Shown: positions 17,608 through 26,283 of the stretch, piece by piece
Numbering within the stretch: the stretch's first letter is position 1
Layout: every line of letters begins with the position of its first letter
Origin: Seohaeicola_A nanhaiensis
GTDB lineage: Bacteria > Pseudomonadota > Alphaproteobacteria > Rhodobacterales > Rhodobacteraceae
Direction: 5' to 3'
Assembly (NCBI RefSeq): GCF_042654245.1
Contig: NZ_JBHSGI010000015.1
Location: 1-62,164 of the forward strand
DNA: 62,164 nt
Translations under genes and position numbers: made by a program
Notes under the pieces: model-generated
What the model saw: the letters and a program-made list of their open reading frames with translations, nothing else
The model's database searches: none
What the model was told of the DNA's origin: nothing

Positions 17608-17818
17608 AAAACGCCGCAGCATATGATTGTGTGACAATCTTGGGCATCCGCGCATGCCCCAGCGGGCAAGAGGCGCCGATTTGCAACACCCGCACGACTG
17701 TTTCCAGATCGCGCCACATTTCTGCCAAGACCGTTGATCAAAGAGACGTCCAATCATTGCGCCAACGCCGCGCCTGCGCGTCGGACCTATGCGCGCGAAT
17801 CAGGGACGACAGGCAGAC

Positions 17819-19963
17819 ATGATTGGGAAGTTCTCTCGCAAGATTGCACATTCCTACGTGGCCTTCGCGGCCGCTGTCGCGGTCATATGCCTGAGTTTCG
17901 GCGTGGTTCTGGTCCAACGCGAAAACGCCGCCTACATCCGAGGCCAGCATGCGGCGGCATCCTCGGAAATCCGCCGCACCGCCAACGCGTTGCGCGAAAA
18001 GCTATTCGGCATGGGACTGGTGGCCGAGCGTTTGGCAACCTTCGCTTCGAGCCCGAAAGGCCTGTCGCAGGCCGATATTGAAAAGATCGCCAATCGGTTG
18101 GTGCGCCACCACTCGGATGTCATATCGGTTGCGATCGCGCCCGATCTGGTCGTCACCCAGGTTTCCCCGCAGAAGGGCAACCAAAGGGTAATCGGCACAA
18201 AATACTGGCAAATTCCCGGGCAGTTCGTTGGCATCGCCCGCGCTTATCGCGAGCAGGCACCGGTCTTTGTCGGGCCAATCGATCTGGTTCAGGGCGGACG
18301 CGGTTATATCCTGCGGTATCCGGTTTTTCTGCCGGGAAGATACAGTGACGCGGGAAAGTTCTGGGGTGTCGTGTCGATCGTGCTGTCGGAAAACGGCCTG
18401 ATATCCGCGGCGGATTCCAGCGACGGCCAGTCACCCCGAATTGCGCTTCGCGAAACTCGGCCCGACGGAGTCGCGCGCCAGAACCTCTATGGCGATCCGG
18501 CGATCTTCGACTCTGACCCGGTAACCGAGACACTGTCTGTCGTCGGCGGGAAATGGCAAATTGCGGCAATCCCGGCTGGTGGCTGGGCCACGTATTCGCC
18601 CAAGAGTCCGTTGATCGCTGGGACGGTTGTGCTTGTGACGATTCTGCTGGTCTCTGCGATCCTGATCATCCGCCATTACGCTGTGCGAAGCCACGAGACC
18701 TTCAACGTGTTGTCCCATGCCATCGAGTCTCTGGAGGAAGGTTTCCTTCTGTTCGATCGCGAGAACCGTCTGCTTATGGCCAATAAGCGCGTCGCGGAAT
18801 ATTACCGCATCGCCCCTGACAAGCTGAAACCCGGGTTGCCCTATGATGAAATCGTGCGCCATGCGATCCGTCGTCAGCCTGACGAGGTGATCGAGGGCAC
18901 GGCAACAGTGGCGACCGAGCGCGATCAGGCCATCCAGGTGGAAGAGGCTGAAGCGGCGGATGGCGTGCAGCAGTTGGTGGACGGACGCTGGCTCAAAACC
19001 TCCAACGCGAAGACGCCCGAGGGATATACAGTCGGAATTCGTTTTGACATTTCGGCGCAGAAATCGGCGCAGCTGGCCGCCGAAGCCGCGACCCGGCAGC
19101 AGTCCGAGTTTCTGAGCACGGTGTCGCATGAGCTGCGGACTCCCCTGACGGCCATCGCCGGCCGTGCTGCCTTTCTTGCCAAGGCGCATCTTCTGCCCGC
19201 CTCAAAACAGCTGATAGCGGCGATCGGCCAGGATGAACCTGATATGGCCGAGCTGCAGAGGCTGGCCCAGGCGCATATTGACGGTATTTCGGGTCAGGGA
19301 CAGAAGATCATCAATGCCTCGGAGCTTTTGTTGAGTCTTGTCAATGATTTGCTCGACTGGGCCAAGGCCGAAGGCAGCGAACTGAAAATGACGCCGGAGA
19401 TCGTTTCCGCCACGGATATTGCCACCAATATCGTCGACGAGATGAAGATCCAGGCCCAAGCCAAGGGGCTTTCGCTGATCTGCATGTGCGCTCCGGCCCG
19501 GGTAATGGCGGATCCGTCGCGGTTGCGTCAGGTCATCTACAATCTGGTAGGGAATGCGATCAAGTTCACTCCGAAGGGCACGATCACTGTCACCGTGCGC
19601 AACAAGGGTACCCGCGTGATCATCGGGGTCGAGGACACCGGCGTCGGTATCGCGCCCGAAAATATCGAGATGATCTTCGAGCGGTTCAAACAGGTCGATG
19701 GGTCAGACACGCGTTCGTTCGGCGGTTTTGGTCTGGGCCTGACTATCGCGCGCCGCATTGTCGAGCTGCATGGAGGCCGGCTGACCGTGACCAGCAAACC
19801 CGGCGAGGGCTCCAGGTTCGAGTTCGATCTGCCGAAGGCCAGCGCGGCGACCGCCCAGTTTTCCGCGCAGGCCGCTGCCAAGGCCAGCAAGGATGCGCAG
19901 AATGCGGCGGCCCTGGCCGAGCAGAAGTCGGACGAAATCACGTTGGTCCGGGCCGGAAGCTGA
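17819..19963 (+). CDS. Membrane sensor histidine kinase with extracytoplasmic and PAS-like domains
   Basis: From the ATG at 17819 the product is 714 aa. In order: a membrane helix (about residues 12-33), a periplasmic sensor region of about 230 residues that looks Cache/CHASE-like, a second membrane helix near residue 265, a PAS-like domain (S-L-E-E-G-F-L-L-F-D-R-E-N-R), a HisKA domain with S-H-E-L-R-T-P-L and an ATPase domain with N-A-I-K-F and D-T-G-V-G-I-A. The HisKA domain is unusual: about 35 extra residues separate the H-box helix from the second helix (L-L-L-S-L-V-N-D-L-L-D-W). There is no receiver on this protein; receivers lie on both sides. Confidence 0.85.
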   Translation: MIGKFSRKIAHSYVAFAAAVAVICLSFGVVLVQRENAAYIRGQHAAASSEIRRTANALREKLFGMGLVAERLATFASSPKGLSQADIEKIANRLVRHHSDVISVAIAPDLVVTQVSPQKGNQRVIGTKYWQIPGQFVGIARAYREQAPVFVGPIDLVQGGRGYILRYPVFLPGRYSDAGKFWGVVSIVLSENGLISAADSSDGQSPRIALRETRPDGVARQNLYGDPAIFDSDPVTETLSVVGGKWQIAAIPAGGWATYSPKSPLIAGTVVLVTILLVSAILIIRHYAVRSHETFNVLSHAIESLEEGFLLFDRENRLLMANKRVAEYYRIAPDKLKPGLPYDEIVRHAIRRQPDEVIEGTATVATERDQAIQVEEAEAADGVQQLVDGRWLKTSNAKTPEGYTVGIRFDISAQKSAQLAAEAATRQQSEFLSTVSHELRTPLTAIAGRAAFLAKAHLLPASKQLIAAIGQDEPDMAELQRLAQAHIDGISGQGQKIINASELLLSLVNDLLDWAKAEGSELKMTPEIVSATDIATNIVDEMKIQAQAKGLSLICMCAPARVMADPSRLRQVIYNLVGNAIKFTPKGTITVTVRNKGTRVIIGVEDTGVGIAPENIEMIFERFKQVDGSDTRSFGGFGLGLTIARRIVELHGGRLTVTSKPGEGSRFEFDLPKASAATAQFSAQAAAKASKDAQNAAALAEQKSDEITLVRAGS

Positions 19964-20191
19964 CTCTTTCGGTCTCTTCGCCGGATGGAAGGAAATCAAA
20001 GGTGGAACGGGCAGGTTCGACAAGGAAGGAAAAGCCGTCCCCTTGGGTGCAGGCCGCGCCATCGGAGGTGCGTCACAATTCCGCCGTATTCAACCACAAC
20101 AATAAAAACAAAAGGGCTTGGCCCGTCGAAGGCATGGCTGGTGTCGATATCCTGAAGATGCCGTCGCGCCGGGACATGAAAGAGGCAGAAC

Positions 20192-21172
20192 ATGCGCATC
20201 CTTGCAGTCGATGACGATCCAATCATTGTCGAGCTCCTGTCGGAATTGCTGACGACGATCGGCAATTACGATGTGGATACCGCCGGGTCTGCAATAGAAG
20301 CGCTTGAAAAGATCAAGGATCCTACGCACACGCGCTATGATTGTTTCCTTCTGGATATCCAGATGCCGGGCATGACCGGGATTGAACTGGTGTCCAGACT
20401 TCGGACCAATGCCGATTATGCCCGTTCGCCAATCCTGATGATCACGGCCATGTCGGACAAGACCTATATCGATCGGGCCTTCAGTGCGGGCGCGACCGAT
20501 TACATCACCAAGCCCTTCGATATCGACGAGGTGCGTTTCCGCATAAAATCGGCAGAAGCCCGGCTGAAAGACGCGGGCGGCCTGACGCGCAAGATCTTCT
20601 CGGTCAACAAGCTGCGCGAGCAGCAGCCGACCAACGAGAAGGTTGCCCTGAACGAGCCCGTCCCTATCTTCGACGTGGACGGCGTGATCGACTATTTCGC
20701 CTTTGAGAACTATGTCACCCAGCTGTCGCGGAGTTCGCTGTTCGGCTCGACTGTCTTCGGTATCGCAATCCGGCAGATCGACAGGCTCTACAGAGAATCG
20801 ACGGCTTTCGGGTTCGAATGTCTGATCACGGATACATCCGAGGCGATTTCCGATTGTCTCAAACCCAACAATTTCCTCATCGCCTATGCCGGCAACGGCA
20901 CATTCATCTGCGTCATCGAGGGCGGCGCGCGCCCGGACCTGGAGCGACTGACGGATTCGATCAACCTGCGGCTTCACCAGATGGATCTGTATTTCTGTGA
21001 CGGCCGCAAACTGGACTTCCGCGTCTGTGCAGGCCAGCCGCAGCGGCTGATCTGGCGCGGAGGGCGTAACGCCATCGATGCTGTGATTCAGGCTCACGAA
21101 AGCGCCGAGGCTGAGGCAATAAAAAGAGAAAAAACTCTTAACGATTTCTGGATCACGGAGCAGGCAGGATGA
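20192..21172 (+). CDS. Response regulator with C-terminal degenerate GGDEF-like domain
   Basis: The 326 aa protein has an intact receiver (D7-D8-D9 cluster, D55 in L-L-D-I-Q-M-P, K107 in T-K-P-F). The C-terminal domain (about residues 160-310) resembles a diguanylate cyclase fold, but where GGDEF is expected it has G-N-G-T-F (234-238), so it should not make cyclic di-GMP. The same receiver and the same degenerate motif recur in the gene at 32054-33277. Its stop overlaps the Hpt gene by 4 bases, which makes the Hpt protein its likely phospho-partner. Confidence 0.75.
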   Translation: MRILAVDDDPIIVELLSELLTTIGNYDVDTAGSAIEALEKIKDPTHTRYDCFLLDIQMPGMTGIELVSRLRTNADYARSPILMITAMSDKTYIDRAFSAGATDYITKPFDIDEVRFRIKSAEARLKDAGGLTRKIFSVNKLREQQPTNEKVALNEPVPIFDVDGVIDYFAFENYVTQLSRSSLFGSTVFGIAIRQIDRLYRESTAFGFECLITDTSEAISDCLKPNNFLIAYAGNGTFICVIEGGARPDLERLTDSINLRLHQMDLYFCDGRKLDFRVCAGQPQRLIWRGGRNAIDAVIQAHESAEAEAIKREKTLNDFWITEQAG

Positions 21173-21510
21173 TCGAAGTGCAGGAAAAACTGCCGGGCCT
21201 CGAACGGATAAGAGCCCGGTTTCTGGAAATGCTTGTCGAACGGCTGGGAGAGATCGACCGGTTGTGCGACTCGACCGTCAGTGGACTCTCGCCGCGCGAG
21301 GCCCTGGAGCAGGTTCAGACGATCCTGCACAAGATCGCCGGAACCGCCGGTACGCTGGGCATGGGCTCATTGGGCGAAACGGCGCGGACGGGGGAGAATA
21401 CCATCATTGCCTTCCTCGGATCGGGCGGCCCGCCGAAAGAGCAGGTGTACCGATCCGTGGCGGATTTCATCATACTCGCGGAAGAAACGCTGGAATCCGC
21501 GAGACGGTGA
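21169..21510 (+). CDS. Hpt phosphotransfer protein
   Basis: The 113 aa helical protein contains the Hpt signature L-H-K-I-A-G-T-A-G-T-L-G with the phospho-accepting His at residue 54. It would shuttle phosphate between the neighbouring kinase and the two receivers. Its start overlaps the stop of the degenerate-GGDEF regulator by 4 bases, so the two are translated together. With the genes from 17218 on, it makes a complete His-Asp-His-Asp relay set. Confidence 0.8.
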   Translation: MIEVQEKLPGLERIRARFLEMLVERLGEIDRLCDSTVSGLSPREALEQVQTILHKIAGTAGTLGMGSLGETARTGENTIIAFLGSGGPPKEQVYRSVADFIILAEETLESARR

Positions 21511-21731
21511 CCGCCGGAGTGCCCCGGCGCTGGCGCGGTGGGGTAACGCTGCCGCCGGCCGTCAGCCGGGCCCCTCGACCGGCTGACGGGACCGTTCCTT
21601 CTCTCCCTTCGGATGCAAGCGCAGAATAGCGTCCAACTGCCGGTTTGTTACCGAAGTGCTTGCGCTTTAGGGCGGGTTCTGGTCGGAATGAGGCACAACG
21701 AGCTTGCCAGAAGAAACGCGACCAGCGCGCC

Positions 21732-23366
21732 ATGCCGAATTCAGCCCCTACCCTCGCCGTCTTCCGAAACCGGACCTTTCGCAGTCTCTGGATAGCGACG
21801 CTCGCCTCGAACTTCGGCGGTCTCGTGCAGTCGGTGGGCGCTGCCTGGACCATGACCAACCTTACCTCGTCGCAAAGCATGGTGGCGCTGGTTCAGACAT
21901 CCGTGACGCTGCCGATCATGGTCTTCTCCCTGACTGCCGGGGTGTTCGCCGACAATTTCGACCGGCGCAAGATCATGCTGTGGGCGCAGTGCTTCATGTG
22001 CGCCGTCTCTGTGATCCTGGCGCTGCTCGCCTATCATGGGTTCCTGACGCCCTGGCTGCTTCTCTCATTCACCTTTCTGATCGGTTGCGGCACCGCAATG
22101 CACAATCCCTCGTGGCAGGCTTCGGTCGGTGATATCGTCACGCGGGAGGAACTGCCGGCGGCCGTTTCCGTGAACAGCATGGGATTCAACCTCATGCGCA
22201 GCGTTGGCCCGGCAGCGGGAGGCGCCATTGTGGCGATTGCCGGCGCCGCAGCGGCGTTCGCGGTGAATGCGTTGAGTTATGTCGCCATCATAGCGGCCCT
22301 CTTCCACTGGCATCCGAACCATGCGCCCCGCAGGCTGCCGCCCGAGATGTTCGCTGGCGCCTTTGCGGCCGGGCTGCGCTATGTCGCAATGTCGCCGAAC
22401 CTGCTGCGTGTCATCGCGCGCAGTTTCGTCTTTGGCCTGTCAGCCATCGCTTGTCAGGCTTTGCTGCCCCTTGTCGTGCGTGAACATCTCGAAGGCAACG
22501 CCATTGTATATGGTGTTCTGCTGGGTGCCTTCGGTTTTGGTGCGGTCCTCGCCGCGCTGGCGAATTCGCAGTTGAGAGCGCGATTCCACAACGAACGCAT
22601 CACCCGGATGGGATTTCTGGGCTTTGCCATCAGCATGGTGACGCTTGCGTTCAGCTCCCATTATATTCCAAGCGCGCTCGCTTTGCTGCTTTCGGGGTTT
22701 TGCTGGGTGATCTGTCTGTCGCTGTTCAACGTGACTGTACAGCTGTCAACGCCACGCTGGGTCGTAGGCAGGGTCATCGCTCTCTATCAGACCTCGGTCT
22801 TTGCAGGGATGGCCGCGGGTAGCTGGATGTGGGGCGCGATTTCGGACAACCTGGGTTTGTCAATCGCGCTGATCGGAGCAACGGGCGTCCTGGTCTTCGG
22901 CTCGGCCATCGGGCTCGTTGCGCCCTTGCCGGACTCTGGCGACTTGAACCTCGATCCCCTGAACCGCTTTCGCGAACCGCCGCTGCAGCTGGATATCACG
23001 CATCGCAGCGGACCAATCATGGTTCTGGTCGACTACCGGATCGCACAAGAGAACGTAGCGCGCTTTCTTGCCCTTATGAGCAAGCGGCGCAAGGTGCGCA
23101 TCCGCGATGGGGCGCAGCAATGGGCGCTGCTGCGCGATCTCGAGGATCCCGACAATTGGACCGAGACCTATCATGTGCCAACCTGGGTGGAATACATCCG
23201 TCATCATGAACGCCGCACGCAATCGGATGCAGAGGTATCGGACGCGCTCTTGGCGCTGCATGAGGGCCCCGAACCTGTGCGCGTACATCGGATGATTGAG
23301 CGTCAGACAGTGCCGGCGCAAGACAACACGCCGCGCAAGCCTAGGGACCTTCCCCCGACGAACTAG
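21732..23366 (+). CDS. MFS transporter of the MFS_3 (DUF894, enterobactin-exporter-like) type
   Basis: The 544 aa product (ATG at 21732) has about 10-12 membrane helices in the first 400 residues. It shows the MFS loop signature G-V-F-A-D-N-F-D-R-R-K-I-M and the family start F-R-N-R-T-F-R-S-L-W. The C-terminal 130 residues are soluble, as in other MFS_3 members, with D-P-D-N-W-T-E-T-Y-H-V-P-T-W-V-E-Y. Such proteins export small molecules; the substrate is unknown. It is not a flagellar gene and looks like plasmid cargo. Its stop shares CTAG with the convergent scpB stop. The ribosome site is weak. Confidence 0.8.
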   Translation: MPNSAPTLAVFRNRTFRSLWIATLASNFGGLVQSVGAAWTMTNLTSSQSMVALVQTSVTLPIMVFSLTAGVFADNFDRRKIMLWAQCFMCAVSVILALLAYHGFLTPWLLLSFTFLIGCGTAMHNPSWQASVGDIVTREELPAAVSVNSMGFNLMRSVGPAAGGAIVAIAGAAAAFAVNALSYVAIIAALFHWHPNHAPRRLPPEMFAGAFAAGLRYVAMSPNLLRVIARSFVFGLSAIACQALLPLVVREHLEGNAIVYGVLLGAFGFGAVLAALANSQLRARFHNERITRMGFLGFAISMVTLAFSSHYIPSALALLLSGFCWVICLSLFNVTVQLSTPRWVVGRVIALYQTSVFAGMAAGSWMWGAISDNLGLSIALIGATGVLVFGSAIGLVAPLPDSGDLNLDPLNRFREPPLQLDITHRSGPIMVLVDYRIAQENVARFLALMSKRRKVRIRDGAQQWALLRDLEDPDNWTETYHVPTWVEYIRHHERRTQSDAEVSDALLALHEGPEPVRVHRMIERQTVPAQDNTPRKPRDLPPTN

Positions 23367-23974
23367 ACAGATCGGGGCGTCGGGGCGATGCCGGCGTCTT
23401 CCAGTTGTTCGATGTCCGGCAGATCGCGCAGCGAGGTTAGCCCAAAGGTTGTCAGAAAAACTTCTGTCGTGACGAAGGTGTAAGGCGCTCCGCGGCGAGG
23501 ACTGCGCGGACCGGTGGCGATCAGATCGCGACCATGCAACCGGCCGATCAGGTCCCTTCCGATCTCGCGACCGAAGATCTCGCGCAAGCCGTCGCGGGTG
23601 ATGGGTTGATGCAGGGCGATGGCCGCCAGGACAGCGACTTCAAAGTCAGACAGATCGATATGCTGGGCTTTCACATCGGCGGCCACGCGAATGGCCGCTC
23701 CAAAGGCGGGTCGGGTGCGGAACATCCAGCCGGCGGCAACTTCGACCACCTCATATGGGCGGTCGCGCAGGTCTGCCTGGATGTCTGCTATGAGAAGATC
23801 GAGCGACGCCCCCTGCCCCACCACACGCCTGAGAGCGTCATTGGACACCGGCGTCGCGCTGGCGAATAGGACGGCTTCGATCCTGCGCATCCATTCGCGC
23901 CAGCGCAGCGCTTGGGGCAAGTCCTTCAGTTCACGGTCGATACCGGTCAAGTTTCGTCGCCGGCGCGAGGGCAT
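23363..23974 (-). CDS. scpB: ScpB-like segregation and condensation protein
   Basis: The 203 aa protein has tandem winged-helix features of ScpB, the kleisin-binding partner in SMC-ScpAB condensin: E-A-V-L-F-A-S-A-x-P-V near residue 33, A-V-L-A-A-I-A-L-H-Q-P-I-T-R, then F-G-R-E-I, and an end region with Y-x-F-V-T-T-E-x-F-L-x-x-F-G-L. No scpA or smc gene lies beside it. It may act with the chromosomal complex, or in plasmid organisation. It is followed upstream on the same strand by a DUF1403 gene. Confidence 0.8.
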   Translation of the reverse strand: MPSRRRRNLTGIDRELKDLPQALRWREWMRRIEAVLFASATPVSNDALRRVVGQGASLDLLIADIQADLRDRPYEVVEVAAGWMFRTRPAFGAAIRVAADVKAQHIDLSDFEVAVLAAIALHQPITRDGLREIFGREIGRDLIGRLHGRDLIATGPRSPRRGAPYTFVTTEVFLTTFGLTSLRDLPDIEQLEDAGIAPTPRSV

Positions 23975-24087
23975 GCCGGGGCAAGGTTGAGGTCGATCTG
24001 CGTTGCGTCCGCTGATACCTGAAGGGTCAACTTGGAACCTCTGTCATCTGACCAGCGGGATAGAGTTTCCGGGTCCAAGAGGCAAGA

Positions 24088-24894
24088 TCAGAGACCGTAA
24101 AGGCGAAAGGCACTTCGGCCGGTCAGCTCTCGGATGGCGCCGAGGGTGCACAGGCGGTCGCAGAGACGGCGGGCGGCGCGGTCGGTCATCGGAGTGGCGG
24201 TGTGGCGGATCTGGGGAGAGAGAGCGATTGTTGGCGAAAGGGCGTCTTCGGTAAGGAAAAGCCACAGCGCCTGAGCCGAGGGTTTCGCGCGGAGTTTGGG
24301 CGCGATGGAGGCCAGATGCGAGGCACGGCGGGTCAGGTCGGTGGCGAGGATCAGAGCCTGCCTGCCAGCATTCATCAACGCCTGGTGGAGGGCTGCGCCG
24401 TCGGGGTCAGCTCGCCTGAGAGAAGTCGAAAGTAGTGGCAGCGGGTGGGGCCAGCGGAGGGCGGCCGCGAGGGCCGAGTCTGCGGCCATGGTGGCGGCAG
24501 GGAGGTCGGCAGGATCGGATCCGGCGAGCGCAGTGATGGCTGCGCCGAGGGGAGAGATCCCTGAAGGGCCGGCTGTGATCGGAGTGCGGGCCCAGGTGCG
24601 GAAGCTGGCGAAGACGGTCCCGCCGGGGCCGAGGGTATCGCCGGGGCGGGCGAGGTGGACCTCGTCACGGAGCTGGGCTGCACGCTCGGGCCGGCCGAGG
24701 GCGATCATGGCGGTTTCGGCGGACTGGAGGGCGAGGCGGTCGCGGAGGAGGCCCTGCGGGACGTCGGGGTGATGGACAAGAATATCGAGTATGGCCAGCA
24801 GGGCGCCGGTGCGGAAGGGGGCGTCTTCCGGGGCGCCGCCACGGCGGGGAGCGAGCCAGGAGGGGAGCTTGGGGAGAGGGGCGGTTGGGGTCAT
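24088..24894 (-). CDS. DUF1403-like protein
   Basis: From the ATG at 24894 the product is 268 aa, soluble and Ala/Leu/Arg-rich. It contains D-A-P-F-R-T-G-A-L-L-A-I-L-D and R-D-R-L-A-L-Q-S-A-E-T-A, which I associate with the DUF1403 family of alphaproteobacterial plasmids. The last 50 residues (T-D-R-A-A-R-R-L-C-D-R-L) look like a small helical domain. No reaction is known. No clear ribosome site stands at this start; the frame is open further up to 25059. It lies just upstream of scpB on the same strand, so the two may be co-transcribed. Confidence 0.55.
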   Translation of the reverse strand: MTPTAPLPKLPSWLAPRRGGAPEDAPFRTGALLAILDILVHHPDVPQGLLRDRLALQSAETAMIALGRPERAAQLRDEVHLARPGDTLGPGGTVFASFRTWARTPITAGPSGISPLGAAITALAGSDPADLPAATMAADSALAAALRWPHPLPLLSTSLRRADPDGAALHQALMNAGRQALILATDLTRRASHLASIAPKLRAKPSAQALWLFLTEDALSPTIALSPQIRHTATPMTDRAARRLCDRLCTLGAIRELTGRSAFRLYGL

Positions 24895-25104
24895 GGAGGA
24901 GAGGTTAGCCTGACGCGAGGGCCGACGCCACGGGGTGTTCGTGGTCTTATTTCGGGGCAATTTTTGGATGTCCCAGCTAGGACGGGGGGTCATGTATTTG
25001 AAAATAAAAGATGTTTCGAATGTACCTGCTTCTTGGTTAACGTCGTAACGAATAGCCAAAGCGAATTCCGTGCACCTTGAGCGGAGTGTCAGCTTTTGTA
25101 GTTG

Positions 25105-25125
25105 CCCCCTCCCCTCCCCTCCCCT
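25105..25125 (-). repeat. G-quadruplex-like tract (CCCCT repeats, G-rich on the minus strand)
   Basis: Four direct CCCCT units at 25106-25125 read on the minus strand as four runs of at least four G separated by single A bases. That is a canonical G-quadruplex pattern. It lies 18 bases after the end of the gntR-type gene, in the direction of transcription towards the DUF1403 gene. Confidence 0.6.
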
Positions 25126-25142
25126 CTTTTCGAACCGCCGGT

Positions 25143-25982
25143 TCAGGGCGCGGAAGGTGCGACGAGAGCACCGCCATTTTCGTGATAGAGTTCTATCGCC
25201 TCTCGTGAGGCGATATGGCTGGCGCGCATGATAGCGCCGGCCAGATGCGCCTGACCGCCGGAGTAGGCTTTCACCAGTTGAACGTGATCTTCCATTGATT
25301 GCGCCAGCCGGCCCGGTTGTGCAATCGCCAGGCGTCGGATTGCCAGCATCCGCAGAAGGAGGGAATCGTGAATGCGTTTGGCTGTGCGATTGCCGGATAT
25401 GCGGGTCTCGATCTCGTGGAAGTGCACCGAAAGCCAGGTGAAGGCGGTCGGGTCCCCCCGTTCGACTGCTTGTCTCATGTAGGTGAGCACCTGTTCCAGC
25501 ATCGCGATTTCCCGCTCCCCTGCCCTTTCGGCGACTTCCGTTGCAATCAGTTCGAAAATCACCGTGCGGGTCGTATAAGCCTCGCGCACGTCCTGAATGG
25601 TGTGAACGTGCGCTGTTGGCCGGCGTCTGGGTGGTAGATCGACGAGCCCTTCGCGGTCGAGCAGCAGGAGTGCCTCGCGGACGGGAGTGCGACTGGTCTG
25701 ATAGCGTCGAGCGAGATCGACTGTGTTGAGATCGTGCCCGGGAGGGATGTGACCCTCGACGATTTCGGCGCCGATTTCGGATGCGATCCGCGGCACGAGC
25801 GATGGGCGGTCGTGGCGTTCGGCGACGATCCGGTGGATCACCCGGCGGGCCTGTGCCAGCGACTCAGCACGGGTCATAGGCCCCCTGCCCGGCACGAGTG
25901 CATTGAAAAGCGCCGCCGTTCCGCTGCGCGTCCTGTCTGCGTGTGTCGTCTGGTCGTGGCCAGTCTCGAGTCCGGCACACAT
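25143..25982 (-). CDS. GntR-family regulator with FCD ligand domain
   Basis: The 279 aa protein has a GntR winged helix (about residues 65-135) with G-H-D-L-N-T-V-D-L-A-R-R-Y-Q-T-S-R-T-P-V-R-E-A-L, the classic recognition helix, and a helical FCD domain containing H-F-H-E-I and other His/Asp positions for metal or acid binding. FCD regulators sense carboxylates and control nearby catabolic or transport genes. A G-rich stretch before the first ATG may serve as a ribosome site; the ATG at 25877 is an alternative. It lies divergently from the repABC block. Confidence 0.85.
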   Translation of the reverse strand: MCAGLETGHDQTTHADRTRSGTAALFNALVPGRGPMTRAESLAQARRVIHRIVAERHDRPSLVPRIASEIGAEIVEGHIPPGHDLNTVDLARRYQTSRTPVREALLLLDREGLVDLPPRRRPTAHVHTIQDVREAYTTRTVIFELIATEVAERAGEREIAMLEQVLTYMRQAVERGDPTAFTWLSVHFHEIETRISGNRTAKRIHDSLLLRMLAIRRLAIAQPGRLAQSMEDHVQLVKAYSGGQAHLAGAIMRASHIASREAIELYHENGGALVAPSAP

Positions 25983-26120
25983 TTCCGCCCCCCCACTTCA
26001 GGCGATTTGAAGTATGCACACCCAGCAGTCAGTTAAAATATTTCCGTTACGTCGATTCTTTTGCGCGGCTGCGGGGGGTGCTTCTGGCAGCGTTTCTTTT
26101 TTCGGATGTAACGCGTGTTT

Positions 26121-26138
26121 GGTTTACAACTGTAAACC
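26121..26138. promoter_or_regulatory. parS-like palindrome upstream of repA
   Basis: GGTTTACA and TGTAAACC (26121-26128 and 26131-26138) flank a 2-base AC centre. The core matches the two palindromes in repB except at the centre. repABC plasmids commonly place RepB-binding centromere sites at such spots. It lies about 145 bases before the repA start, in the 300-base region between the gntR-type gene and repA, which holds nothing else I recognise. Confidence 0.65.
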
Positions 26139-26283
26139 TGTCTGTTCTGATGGACCGCATATAGTCGGGTTGCTGTAGTACAGACACTAAATCAGCGAAA
26201 ATCCTTGACTTAGTCTCGTGAATCACTGCTTTTGACCTCAAGTGGCGCGAAAAAGGCCACATTTCAGAATTTGGGGCAACCAC

